From DASSBR01 sp035688265 (lineage in GTDB: Bacteria; Pseudomonadota; Gammaproteobacteria; Natronospirales; DASSBR01), in NCBI GenBank assembly GCA_035688265.1, contig DASSNE010000038.1, positions 1 to 6,403 on the forward strand: a stretch of DNA of 6,403 bases. Reading direction: 5' to 3'. Positions 1 through 6,324 of the stretch are shown piece after piece. A program made the position numbers and the translations under genes. Numbering within the stretch: position 1 is the first letter of the stretch; every line of letters begins with the position of its first letter. A model generated the notes under the pieces. That model searched no databases. It was not told the origin of the DNA and saw nothing but the letters and a program-made list of their open reading frames with translations.

Positions 1-1221
1 GTCGCGGAAATGCTTGATGAAGCTCCACACCGGCATCGCCGCGGCATCGCCCAGCGCGCAAATCGTGTGGCCTTCAATCTTGTGCGACACATCGACCAGC
101 CGGTCGATGTCCGCCTGCGTGCCCTGCCCGTTCTCGATGCGGGTCAGCATCCGGTACAGCCAGCCGGTGCCTTCGCGGCACGGCGTGCACTGCCCGCAGG
201 ACTCCGAATAATAGAAACGCGAAATGCGCTGCAGCACCCGGACCAGGCAGGTCTGATCGTCGATCACGATCACCGCGCCCGAACCCAGCATCGACCCGGC
301 GTTCTTGATCGAGTCGTAATCCATATCGGTCTGCATCATCACGTCGCCGGGCACGATCGGCACCGACGAGCCGCCGGGAATCACGGCCTTCAGCTTGCGG
401 CCCTGCCACATGCCGCCCGCCATCTCCAGCAATTCCGCGAACGGAATGCCCAGCGGCACCTCGAAGTTGCCGGGCTTCTCGACATGACCGCTGACCGAAA
501 AAATCTTCGTGCCGCCGTTGTTTTCCTTGCCGATACCGGCGAACCACTTCGCGCCGCGGCGAATGATGCTCGGCACCGACGACAGCGTTTCGGTGTTGTT
601 GATCGTGGTCGGCGCGCCATACACACCGTAGCCGGCCGGGAACGGCGGCTTGAAGCGCGGCATGCCCTTCTTGCCTTCCAGCGATTCGAGCAGCGCGGTT
701 TCTTCACCGCAGATATAGGCGCCCGCACCGCGGAACGTATAAATGTCGATGTCGATGCCGGTACCGAGAATGTTCTTGCCGAGCAGACCCGCCTCATAGG
801 CCTCTTTCACCGCCTGCATGAAGCGCGGCGCCGGCTCGTCCATAAACTCGCCACGAATATAGTTGTAGCCGACCGAGGCGCCCATCGCGTAACAGCCGAT
901 GGCCATGCCCTCGACCAGCGCGTGCGGATTGAACCGCAGAATGTCGCGGTCCTTGCAGGTGCCGGGTTCGCTCTCGTCTGAATTGCAGACCAGGTATTTC
1001 TGGCGGTCGTCCTTGGGCATGAAGCTCCACTTCACGCCGGTCGGAAAGCCCGCGCCGCCACGGCCGCGCAAGCCGGAAGCCTTGACCTCTTCGACCACCT
1101 TCTCCGGCGGAATCTTCTCGTTGAGAATCTTCTTCCACGCCTCGTAACCGCCGATCTTGAGATAGTTCTCGTAAGTCCACGGCTGATCGAATTGCAGCGT
1201 TTCGTAACAGGGCGAGTCCAC
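1..1221 (-). CDS. nuoF: NADH-quinone oxidoreductase subunit F (NuoF), 3' end cut by window edge
   Basis: NuoF is the NADH-binding, FMN-carrying subunit of complex I. It oxidises NADH in the cytoplasm and passes electrons through FMN to cluster N3. The frame is open for 407 codons to the window edge, and I checked it at several points without finding a frameshift. Visible motifs are the glycine-rich FMN loop GLRGRGGAGFPTG (residues 50-62), ESEPGTCKDRDI (83-94), and GAGAYICGEETAL (165-177, nucleotide binding). The N3 [4Fe-4S] ligands are ESCGQCTPCREG with Cys342, Cys345 and Cys348, plus Cys388 in TICALG. Family members are usually about 420-445 residues, so only the C-terminal tail is missing. 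The start is inferred as GTG at 1221-1219: the nuoE stop lies in the same frame two codons upstream, and a GGAG sits 6 nt before the GTG. The N-terminal sequence PWTYENYLKIGGYEAW is typical of the family. The gap to nuoE is 3 nt, so translation is probably coupled. Confidence 0.97.
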   Translation of the reverse strand, partial: MDSPCYETLQFDQPWTYENYLKIGGYEAWKKILNEKIPPEKVVEEVKASGLRGRGGAGFPTGVKWSFMPKDDRQKYLVCNSDESEPGTCKDRDILRFNPHALVEGMAIGCYAMGASVGYNYIRGEFMDEPAPRFMQAVKEAYEAGLLGKNILGTGIDIDIYTFRGAGAYICGEETALLESLEGKKGMPRFKPPFPAGYGVYGAPTTINNTETLSSVPSIIRRGAKWFAGIGKENNGGTKIFSVSGHVEKPGNFEVPLGIPFAELLEMAGGMWQGRKLKAVIPGGSSVPIVPGDVMMQTDMDYDSIKNAGSMLGSGAVIVIDDQTCLVRVLQRISRFYYSESCGQCTPCREGTGWLYRMLTRIENGQGTQADIDRLVDVSHKIEGHTICALGDAAAMPVWSFIKHFRD

Positions 1222-1224
1222 GTA

Positions 1225-1731
1225 TTACTCCAGCTCGTTGAGAATCTCGTCCACCCGCTCCGGCGTCAGATTCTCGTAATACTTGTGATCGACCATCATC
1301 ATCGGCGCGCCGGCGCAGGCCGCCAGACACTCCTCTTCGCACTTGAGATAAATGCGGCCGTCCGGCGTGCTCTCGCCGGTCTTGATGCCGAGCCTGTTCT
1401 CGATATGCTCGGCGATCTCATACCCGCCGCGCAGCATGCACGACACGTTCGTGCATACCGAAATGCTGTGGCGCCCGACTTCCTTCAACTCGAACATCGA
1501 ATAAAAAGTCGCGACTTCGTAGACCTTGATCGGCTCGAGATCGAGATACTCGGCAACGGCATCCATCAAGTTGTCGGTCAGATAACCGCCGTTCTCGTGC
1601 TGAACGACGCGCAGCGCCTCGATTACCGCCGAGCGCTGCTTGCCTTCCGGATACTGCGCCACCCAGCGATCGATTTCCTCGCGGGCGTGCGCCGAAAGCA
1701 AATGTGATTTCTTTTCCACCGTGTCAGTCAT
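1225..1731 (-). CDS. nuoE: NADH-quinone oxidoreductase subunit E (NuoE)
   Basis: NuoE is the 24-kDa-type subunit of the complex I NADH dehydrogenase module and carries the [2Fe-2S] cluster N1a next to NuoF. The 168-residue length is normal. The thioredoxin-like fold signature is clear: YEVATFYSMF (71-80), then CTNVSC with Cys93 and Cys98, and later CLAACAGAPMM with Cys135 and Cys139. These four are the expected N1a ligands; Cys131 is an additional cysteine. The ATG at 1731 is the only reasonable start: going upstream in frame there is no ATG, GTG or TTG before a TGA inside the repeat. No good Shine-Dalgarno lies at normal distance. The nearest strong one (AAAGGAGG) is 29 nt upstream within the inverted-repeat element. 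Unlike its neighbours, the gene is separated from nuoD by 225 bp of repeat DNA. Confidence 0.98.
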   Translation of the reverse strand: MTDTVEKKSHLLSAHAREEIDRWVAQYPEGKQRSAVIEALRVVQHENGGYLTDNLMDAVAEYLDLEPIKVYEVATFYSMFELKEVGRHSISVCTNVSCMLRGGYEIAEHIENRLGIKTGESTPDGRIYLKCEEECLAACAGAPMMMVDHKYYENLTPERVDEILNELE

Positions 1732-1759
1732 GCAATAACCGTAAAGAGTGCGATGGGGG

Positions 1760-1840
1760 GCCTCCTTTCAGGACCGTCGGCGACAGGAAGTCGCCGCCGG
1801 AGCCTACAGGGAAGTATTCACGGCGTTCCTGAAAGGAGGC
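1760..1840 (+). repeat. Inverted-repeat element copy A (81 bp, dispersed repeat family)
   Basis: Perfect 14-bp inverted repeats, GCCTCCTTTCAGGA at 1760-1773 and its reverse complement at 1827-1840, bound a 53-bp interior. Inside is a second perfect hairpin: CGGCGAC (1778-1784), loop AGGAA, GTCGCCG (1790-1796). The right end plus flank (1817-1846) matches the reverse complement of 6325-6354 at 27 of 30 positions, so this is a copy of a repeat also found upstream of tpiA. Each arm carries AAAGGAGG on one strand, so both strands hold a Shine-Dalgarno-like sequence paired with its complement. It encodes no transposase. It could be a REP- or MITE-like element; its name and mobility are unknown to me. 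Confidence 0.85.
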
Positions 1841-1862
1841 ACCGCATCGCGCTCCCGCGATC

Positions 1863-1962
1863 GAGCTCCGAACCACGAACGCTTCGGCTTCGGGCACCCT
1901 CACCCCAGCCCCTCTCCCGAGGGGAGAGGGGCTAAGAGCTTTGGAGTTCCGAATCATCAACG
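1863..1962. repeat. Imperfect 19-bp direct repeats flanking the REP-like hairpin
   Basis: The segments 1863-1881 (GAGCTCCGAACCACGAACG) and 1944-1962 (GAGTTCCGAATCATCAACG) match at 15 of 19 positions in the same orientation and enclose the hairpin at 1907-1933. The second copy overlaps the stop codon and last codon of nuoD. They may be a decayed duplication made when the hairpin element arrived, or short tandem-type repeats that often accompany such hairpins. With four mismatches, chance or unrelated origin is not excluded. Confidence 0.45.
1907..1933. repeat. REP-like GC-rich hairpin in nuoD-nuoE spacer
   Basis: AGCCCCTCTCCC (1907-1918) pairs perfectly with GGGAGAGGGGCT (1922-1933) around a 3-nt GAG loop. 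The preceding CCCTCACCCC (1897-1906) together with this palindrome is a form I recognise from intergenic repeats in many proteobacterial genomes, notably xanthomonads. In the nuo transcript it would form a very stable stem just after nuoD. It is not followed by a run of U, so it is not a standard intrinsic terminator. A role in mRNA stability or partial attenuation is possible but inferred. Confidence 0.8.
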
Positions 1963-3210
1963 GTCGATTTCCCCGAAGACGATATCCTGCGTCGCGATAA
2001 TGGCGACCAGGTCGGCCAGCATGTGGCCCTTGGTCATTTCGTCGAGCGACGACAAATGCGCGAAACCCGACGCCCGCAGCTTCACCCGGAACGGCTTGTT
2101 CGCCCCATCGGAAATCAGGTATACGCCGAACTCGCCCTTCGGATGCTCGACCGCGGCGTACGTCTCGCCCTCCGGCACCGGATACCCTTCCGTCATCAAC
2201 TTGAAATGATGAATCAGCGATTCCATGTCGCGCTTCATCACCTCGCGCTTCGGCGGCGCAATCTTGTTGTCCGCAATCATCACCGGGCCCGGATTCTTGC
2301 GCAGCCAGTCGATGCACTGCCTGATGATCCGGTTCGACTGGCGCATCTCCTCGACACGCACCAGGTAGCGGTCATAGCAATCGCCGTTTACGCCGACCGG
2401 GATATCGAAATCCAGCCGGTCGTAAACTTCGTACGGCTGCTTCTTGCGCAAATCCCACTCGACGCCGGAACCGCGCAGCATCGGCCCCGTGAAGCCAAGC
2501 TCCAGCGCGCGCTGAGCGCTCACCTCGCCGATACCGACGTTGCGCTGTTTCCAGATACGATTGTCTGTCAGCAGCGCCTCGTAATCGTCGACGTAGCCCG
2601 GGAAGCGTTCGGTGAAATCCTCGATGAAATCCAGCAGCGAACCCTGGCGGTTGCGGTTCATCCGCTTCATATCCTTGTCGCTGCGGAACTTCGATGGCTG
2701 ATACTGCGGCATCGAATCCGGCAGATCGCGGTAGACGCCGCCGGGGCGATAGTAAGTCGCATGCATGCGGGCGCCCGAGGCCGCCTCATACATATCGAAC
2801 AGATCCTCGCGCTCGCGGAAGCAATACAGGAACACCGTCATCGCGCCGAGGTCGAGCGCGTTGGCGCCCAGCCACAACAGATGATTCAACAGGCGGGTGA
2901 TCTCGTCGAACATCACCCGGATGTACTGCGCGCGGATCGGCGGCTCGATGCCCATCAGCTTCTCGATCGCCATCACGTACGCGTGCTCGTTGCACATCAT
3001 CGACACGTAATCGAGCCGATCCATGTAACCGATGCTGTGATTGAACGGCTTGCTCTCGGCCAGCTTCTCGGTCGCGCGATGCAGCAGGCCGATGTGCGGA
3101 TCACAACCCTGCACCACCTCGCCGTCCATCTCCAGCACCAGGCGCAGCACGCCATGCGCCGCCGGATGCTGCGGGCCGAAGTTCATTGTGAAATTCTGAA
3201 TCTCAGGCAT
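1957..3210 (-). CDS. nuoD: NADH-quinone oxidoreductase subunit D (NuoD)
   Basis: NuoD is the 49-kDa subunit of complex I. It sits at the junction of the peripheral and membrane arms and forms most of the quinone-reduction pocket with NuoB. The 417-residue length is normal for the unfused form. The N-terminal motif FGPQHPAAHG contains His19, and GYMDRLDYVS contains Tyr68; these correspond to the quinone head-group residues His38 and Tyr87 of Thermus Nqo4. HRATEK (44-49), RGSGVEWDLRK and the C-terminal end DIVFGEIDR are also typical. Like other NuoD proteins it carries no Fe-S cluster. The ATG at 3210 lies 12 bp after the nuoC stop, and a weak GTGAG precedes it. The stop at 1957 is followed by the unusual 225-bp repeat spacer. 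Confidence 0.98.
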   Translation of the reverse strand: MPEIQNFTMNFGPQHPAAHGVLRLVLEMDGEVVQGCDPHIGLLHRATEKLAESKPFNHSIGYMDRLDYVSMMCNEHAYVMAIEKLMGIEPPIRAQYIRVMFDEITRLLNHLLWLGANALDLGAMTVFLYCFREREDLFDMYEAASGARMHATYYRPGGVYRDLPDSMPQYQPSKFRSDKDMKRMNRNRQGSLLDFIEDFTERFPGYVDDYEALLTDNRIWKQRNVGIGEVSAQRALELGFTGPMLRGSGVEWDLRKKQPYEVYDRLDFDIPVGVNGDCYDRYLVRVEEMRQSNRIIRQCIDWLRKNPGPVMIADNKIAPPKREVMKRDMESLIHHFKLMTEGYPVPEGETYAAVEHPKGEFGVYLISDGANKPFRVKLRASGFAHLSSLDEMTKGHMLADLVAIIATQDIVFGEIDR

Positions 3211-3222
3211 GTCAGTGGTTTC

Positions 3223-3897
3223 TCACTTAAAGCCCTCGACGTACTGGTGATCCTTGCGAATCACGCGCGGTTCCAGCACGCGCGGCTCGATCGTCACCGG
3301 CTCGTAAACGACGCGCCCTTTCTCAGGGTCGTAACGCACCTCGACATTGCCGGAGAGCGGAAAATCCTTGCGGAACGGATGGCCGATGAAGCCGTAATCG
3401 GTGAGGAGGCGGCGCAGGTCCGGATGACCATTGAAAATGACGCCGAACAGATCGAATGTCTCACGCTCGAACCAGTTGGCGACCGGCCAGACGCCCGTCA
3501 CCGAATCGACCATCGGCATCGCAGGGTCGGCGCAGAATACGCGCAACCGCAGGCGACGGTTATGGCGCACTGACAGCAGATGATAAACGACTGCGAAGCG
3601 CCGCTGCATCGGCTGCTTCTCCGTCGGCGTCCGGTCCACGGCGCGGCTGAAACCGGTGTTCTTGGACTTCACAGTTTTCCACTGGTCCACCCCATAGCCG
3701 AGATAGTCGACGCCGCAAATATCGATCAGCTGCTCAAAGTGAAAATCCGGCTCGTCACGCAGCGCAGTGCAAATCCCGACCAGCCGCTCGGGCACGATTT
3801 CGAACGTCACCTCGCCGACTGTCGACGCCACGCGCGTCACGTCGTCGCCAAAGCGGACCGCAATCGATTGTGCCAACCGTTCGTTAGCGTCTGTCAT
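3223..3897 (-). CDS. nuoC: NADH-quinone oxidoreductase subunit C (NuoC)
   Basis: NuoC is the 30-kDa subunit of the connecting module of complex I and packs beside NuoD and NuoB; it binds no cofactor. The protein is 224 residues from the ATG at 3897. The family signature appears as ERETFDLFGVIFNGHPD (144-160) followed by RRLLTDYGFIGHPFRKDFP. FEQLIDICGVDYLGYG (54-69) is the conserved N-terminal core. Residues 73-100 are a hydrophilic insert (KTVKSKNTGFSRAVDR onward) that recalls xanthomonad NuoC. An in-frame TTG directly before the ATG is possible, but GGGAAGG lies 7 nt from the ATG and only 4 nt from the TTG, favouring the ATG. It is a separate gene, not fused to nuoD as in E. coli. Confidence 0.97.
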   Translation of the reverse strand: MTDANERLAQSIAVRFGDDVTRVASTVGEVTFEIVPERLVGICTALRDEPDFHFEQLIDICGVDYLGYGVDQWKTVKSKNTGFSRAVDRTPTEKQPMQRRFAVVYHLLSVRHNRRLRLRVFCADPAMPMVDSVTGVWPVANWFERETFDLFGVIFNGHPDLRRLLTDYGFIGHPFRKDFPLSGNVEVRYDPEKGRVVYEPVTIEPRVLEPRVIRKDHQYVEGFK

Positions 3898-3904
3898 CAA
3901 AAGA

Positions 3905-3911
3905 CCTTCCC
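3905..3911 (-). promoter_or_regulatory. nuoC ribosome binding site
   Basis: GGGAAGG directly follows the nuoB stop codon and is 7 nt from the ATG at 3897. This spacing decides the ATG over the adjacent upstream TTG as the nuoC start. Confidence 0.7.
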
Positions 3912-4409
3912 TCAGCGGGCGATGGTATTGGTGCGGCGGATTTTCTTCTGCAACTGCAGGATGCCGTAAAGCAACTGCTCCGCGGTTGGCGGGCAGCCGG
4001 GCACATACACGTCGACCGGCACGATCCGGTCGCAGCCGCGCACGACCGAATAGGAATAATGGTAATAGCCGCCGCCGTTGGCGCAGGAGCCCATCGAGAT
4101 GACCCAGCGCGGCTCGGCCATCTGGTCGTACACCTTGCGCAGCGCCGGCGCCATCTTGTTGACCAGCGTACCGGCGACGATCATCACGTCCGACTGGCGC
4201 GGGCTCGCACGATAAATCACGCCGAAGCGATCGAGGTCATAGCGCGCAGCACTCGCGTGCATCATCTCCACCGCGCAGCAGGCGAGGCCGAACGTCATCG
4301 GCCACAGCGAGCCGGTGCGCGCCCAGTTGATCAGCGAATCGACGGTGGTCGTGAAGATGCCCTTCTCCATTCCCTCGCCGATACCCAGAATGCCCTGGTT
4401 CACTCCCAT
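3912..4409 (-). CDS. nuoB: NADH-quinone oxidoreductase subunit B (NuoB)
   Basis: NuoB carries [4Fe-4S] cluster N2, the last cluster in the chain and direct electron donor to quinone, at the base of the peripheral arm. From the ATG at 4409 the protein has 165 residues. The N2 ligands are visible: tandem Cys44-Cys45 in FGLACCAVEMM, Cys109 in SMGSCANGGGYYHYSY, and Cys139 in VYVPGCPPTAE. The conserved SPRQSDVMIVAGTLV (69-83) is also present. The frame is open further upstream for 37 codons, but those residues are nuoA read in another frame and do not look like NuoB. AAAAAGGG lies 9 nt before the ATG at 4409. The gene overlaps the end of nuoA by 10 bp, suggesting coupled translation, and nuoC follows after 14 bp. 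Confidence 0.97.
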   Translation of the reverse strand: MGVNQGILGIGEGMEKGIFTTTVDSLINWARTGSLWPMTFGLACCAVEMMHASAARYDLDRFGVIYRASPRQSDVMIVAGTLVNKMAPALRKVYDQMAEPRWVISMGSCANGGGYYHYSYSVVRGCDRIVPVDVYVPGCPPTAEQLLYGILQLQKKIRRTNTIAR

Positions 4410-4756
4410 TCGAGCGCACCCTTTTTCCATTCGTAAATAAAGCCGACGACCAGCACCGTCAGAAACAGTACCATCGCGATGAAACCGAACGCGCCGATCT
4501 TGCCCAGCGATACCGCCCACGGAAACAGGAACGCCGTTTCAAGATCAAAAATAATGAACAGAATCGCGACGAGGTAGTAGCGGACGTCGAACTTCATCCG
4601 TGTGTCTTCGAACGCCTCGAAGCCGCACTCGTACGGCGACAGTTTCTCGGGGTCGGGGCGCCGCGGCCCGAGCAGCCAGCCCGCGCCCAGCAGCACCGCG
4701 GCGAACACCGTCGCGATGAAAAGAAAAATCAGAACCGGGATATAGTTGGTCAGCAT
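4400..4756 (-). CDS. nuoA: NADH-quinone oxidoreductase subunit A (NuoA)
   Basis: NuoA is the small ND3-type membrane subunit of complex I. It has three membrane spans and a loop reaching the quinone channel. The 118-residue protein shows hydrophobic segments at about 5-29, 60-80 and 87-108. The loop motif SPYECGFEAF (40-49) includes Cys44, matching the conserved ND3 loop cysteine, and FDVRYYLVAILFIIFDLE (56-73) is the family signature with acidic residues in span 2. The start at 4756 gives the expected MLTNYIPVLIF beginning. A GGTGGAG lies upstream but its spacing of about 14 nt is long, so initiation may be modest. It is the first nuo gene, 132 bp downstream of tRNA-Leu. Confidence 0.98.
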   Translation of the reverse strand: MLTNYIPVLIFLFIATVFAAVLLGAGWLLGPRRPDPEKLSPYECGFEAFEDTRMKFDVRYYLVAILFIIFDLETAFLFPWAVSLGKIGAFGFIAMVLFLTVLVVGFIYEWKKGALEWE

Positions 4757-4888
4757 CGTCTGAATTGAAGCTCCACCAGGTGGCCCGAAAATCAGGACAC
4801 ACAGCCGCCCATTTTAACCTGTCATCGCCGCACACGCGAATGCAGGCCAACGCTTCCGTGCCGGGCCGGGTTTGAAAACTAAAAAATC
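4757..4888 (-). promoter_or_regulatory. nuo leader region with possible promoter
   Basis: This 132-bp stretch between tRNA-Leu and nuoA has no gene. On the minus strand TAAAAT at 4816-4811 fits a sigma-70 -10 box at five of six positions and would place a start about 50 nt before nuoA. No convincing -35 box lies 16-18 nt upstream. A T-rich run (TTTTTTAG) follows the tRNA end directly, but no GC-rich hairpin adjoins it, so I do not call a terminator. The nuo genes may have their own promoter here or read through from tpiA-secG-tRNA. Confidence 0.35.
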
Positions 4889-4973
4889 TGGTGCGGACGG
4901 CCGGACTCGAACCGGCACAGCTTGCGCCACTGCCCCCTCAAGACAGCGTGTCTACCAATTCCACCACGTCCGC
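4889..4973 (-). tRNA. tRNA-Leu(GAG)
   Basis: An 85-nt leucine tRNA including an encoded CCA end. The acceptor stem pairs GCGGACG (4973-4967) with CGTCCGC (4899-4893), followed by the discriminator A and CCA. The anticodon stem CTGTC/GGCAG closes the loop TTGAGGG, giving anticodon GAG, which reads CUC and CUU. The long variable arm expected of a class II leucine tRNA precedes the T arm CCGGTTCGAGTCCGG. It lies 22 nt after the secG stop and is likely processed from a tpiA-secG transcript or one continuing into nuo. Confidence 0.97.
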
Positions 4974-4995
4974 TTGATAAAGCGTTTAAAAGCGA

Positions 4996-5460
4996 CTAGC
5001 TGCCCTGCCCATCGGGCGGCGGCTGCTTGTTTGGCGCGGGCTGCTGCTTCGGCTGCGTCTGCGAAGGCGCCGCCTGGCCGGATTTACCCTGCCGGGCCGG
5101 CGACTCTTCCTTGCGTGTCGTCGGCGTGCCCGGCGCGTTCAGCGTCCCCTGCGAGGCGTTGCCCGCCTGTGTCTGGTGCGCCTGCGCGGCAGCGGCGGCG
5201 CGCTCGACGACGCTTGTCGGCGCCGTCTGCTGGTGCGACAAGTAGGCCATCGCGGTGCTGTTCGCCATGAACACGAACGCCAGCACGCCGGTCGCCTTGC
5301 CCATGAAAGACGCCGTACCGCGCGAGCCGAAAACGGTGCCCGACGCGCCGCTGCCGAACGCCGCACCGGCGTCCGCACCCTTGCCCTGCTGCAACAGGAT
5401 CAGCAAGGTCAGCACGATCGAAACCACGACCTCAACAATAATGAGTATGTTGTATAACAT
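4996..5460 (-). CDS. secG: Protein translocase subunit SecG with long hydrophilic tail
   Basis: SecG is the small inner-membrane subunit of the SecYEG protein-export channel. Two membrane spans are visible, at about 3-23 and 57-74. Between them is the conserved cytoplasmic stretch LLQQGKGADAGAAFGSGAS (22-40) and TVFGSRG (42-48), the family signature. The remaining 80 or so residues are an alanine-, glutamine- and proline-rich, low-complexity tail ending in KQQPAPNKQPPPDGQGS. With 154 residues it is longer than the roughly 110 of E. coli SecG; long variable tails occur in many proteobacteria. The ATG at 5460 follows the tpiA stop by 17 bp, with GGTGAG about 10 nt before it. Confidence 0.95.
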   Translation of the reverse strand: MLYNILIIVEVVVSIVLTLLILLQQGKGADAGAAFGSGASGTVFGSRGTASFMGKATGVLAFVFMANSTAMAYLSHQQTAPTSVVERAAAAAQAHQTQAGNASQGTLNAPGTPTTRKEESPARQGKSGQAAPSQTQPKQQPAPNKQPPPDGQGS

Positions 5461-5477
5461 TCAGAATCTGCTCACCG

Positions 5478-6227
5478 TCAGGCGGCGGCCTGGCAAATAG
5501 CAAAGAAATCGTCGGCGTCGAGTGAAGCGCCGCCGACCAGAAACCCGTCGATGTCCGGTTGCGCGAACAGCGCACCCGCATTGGCAGGCTTGACGCTGCC
5601 GCCGTAAAGCAGCCGGATCGAATCAGCAAGTTTACCATCTTTTCGGGCGAGAATCTCACGCACGTGACGATGCACTGCCTGCGCGTCACCCGCCTCCGCG
5701 GCGCGGCCCGTACCGATCGCCCAGACGGGTTCGTAAGCGATAATCATCTCCGCATCAACCTCGGCCGCGGCAAATACTGCCGCCAGCTGACGCTCGACAA
5801 CGTTCTCGGTCGCACCCGCTTCGCGCTCGCCCAGCGTTTCGCCGATACATAAAATCGGCGTCAGCCCCGCCTCGCGCGCCGCGGCGAATTTCCGCGCCAC
5901 CAATTCGTCGCTTTCGCCATACCGATGTCGTCTTTCGGAATGGCCGACAATCGCATAACGGCAACCGAGATCGCGCAACATCGCCCCCGCGATCTCGCCG
6001 GTGAAAGCACCCTCGCCCACCTCGACTGAAACGGTTTGCGCGCCGATCGCGACCGGCGTGCCGGAGAAACGCCACAGCGCCTCGGCCAGATAAACGAACG
6101 GCGGACAGATACCGACTTCGCAGTCGACGCCCTCTTCCAGACGCGCTTTGAACTTGTCCGCGAACATATTCAAGTGCGCGCGCGAACCATACATTTTCCA
6201 ATTCCCAGCTACCAATGGTCGCCGCAT
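5478..6227 (-). CDS. tpiA: Triosephosphate isomerase
   Basis: TpiA interconverts dihydroxyacetone phosphate and glyceraldehyde 3-phosphate in glycolysis and gluconeogenesis in the cytoplasm. The 249-residue length is typical for this single-domain TIM barrel. Catalytic residues are visible: Asn9 and Lys11 in AGNWKM, His96 in IVGHSERR, and Glu166 in AYEPVWAIGTG, which is followed by flexible loop 6. Phosphate-binding glycines are in LLYGGSVKP (207-215) and FLVGGASL (229-236). GAQTVS (62-67) has Thr where many homologues have Asp or Asn; this is not a catalytic position. The ATG at 6227 is supported by AGGGA 8 nt upstream and by the expected MRRPLVAGNWK start. secG follows after 17 bp, so the two are probably co-transcribed. 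Confidence 0.98.
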   Translation of the reverse strand: MRRPLVAGNWKMYGSRAHLNMFADKFKARLEEGVDCEVGICPPFVYLAEALWRFSGTPVAIGAQTVSVEVGEGAFTGEIAGAMLRDLGCRYAIVGHSERRHRYGESDELVARKFAAAREAGLTPILCIGETLGEREAGATENVVERQLAAVFAAAEVDAEMIIAYEPVWAIGTGRAAEAGDAQAVHRHVREILARKDGKLADSIRLLYGGSVKPANAGALFAQPDIDGFLVGGASLDADDFFAICQAAA

Positions 6228-6324
6228 TGTTCTCGTCCCTGGCTAAAAACGCGCGCAAGCTTAGCGGTGCTGGGGTTATAAATCAATTGAGGAAGAGGGG
6301 TTTAGCTTGTCGCGAGGGGCGGGG
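6228..6324 (-). promoter_or_regulatory. tpiA upstream region with possible promoter
   Basis: The sequence upstream of tpiA holds its ribosome binding site (AGGGA, 6240-6236) and AT-rich DNA. TATAAC at 6280-6275 fits a -10 box at five of six positions but lacks a good -35. Alternatively TTGATT, just upstream, pairs with TAAGCT at 17-bp spacing, but that -10 is weak. One of these may drive tpiA-secG. There is no gene here. Confidence 0.35.

Larger units (their letters stand above)
1732..1956. other. Long nuoD-nuoE intergenic region made of repeats
   Basis: This 225-bp spacer interrupts an otherwise tightly packed operon. From the nuoD side it contains an imperfect direct repeat, a REP-like hairpin, the second direct repeat, then an inverted-repeat element ending about 28 bp before nuoE. 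A short open frame runs through it on the plus strand into nuoD antisense, but it has no protein-like character. No promoter stands out on the minus strand. If the operon is one transcript, this region forms structured RNA between the two cistrons. Confidence 0.85.

Noticed and set aside
10..981. 323-codon open frame on the plus strand opposite nuoF
   Set aside because: Antisense shadow; the minus strand encodes a continuous NuoF with all cofactor motifs.
1..1221. Possible frameshift in nuoF
   Set aside because: Codon-by-codon reading at several places across the region stays in one frame with conserved NuoF sequence and no stop.
1907..1933. Intrinsic terminator after nuoD
   Set aside because: Very stable hairpin, but no U-run follows on the minus strand and the operon continues into nuoE and nuoF.
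1748..2209. 153-codon plus-strand open frame starting in the nuoD-nuoE spacer
   Set aside because: It is built from repeat DNA and nuoD antisense; no recognisable protein features.
2023..3573. 516-codon open frame on the plus strand opposite nuoD and part of nuoC
   Set aside because: Antisense shadow caused by high GC codon bias; its translation is His/Arg/Ala-rich without domain character, and nuoD and nuoC on the other strand are certain.
4410..4520. 37-residue N-terminal extension of NuoB
   Set aside because: The extension is nuoA in another frame; the ATG at 4409 has a good ribosome binding site and family-typical start.
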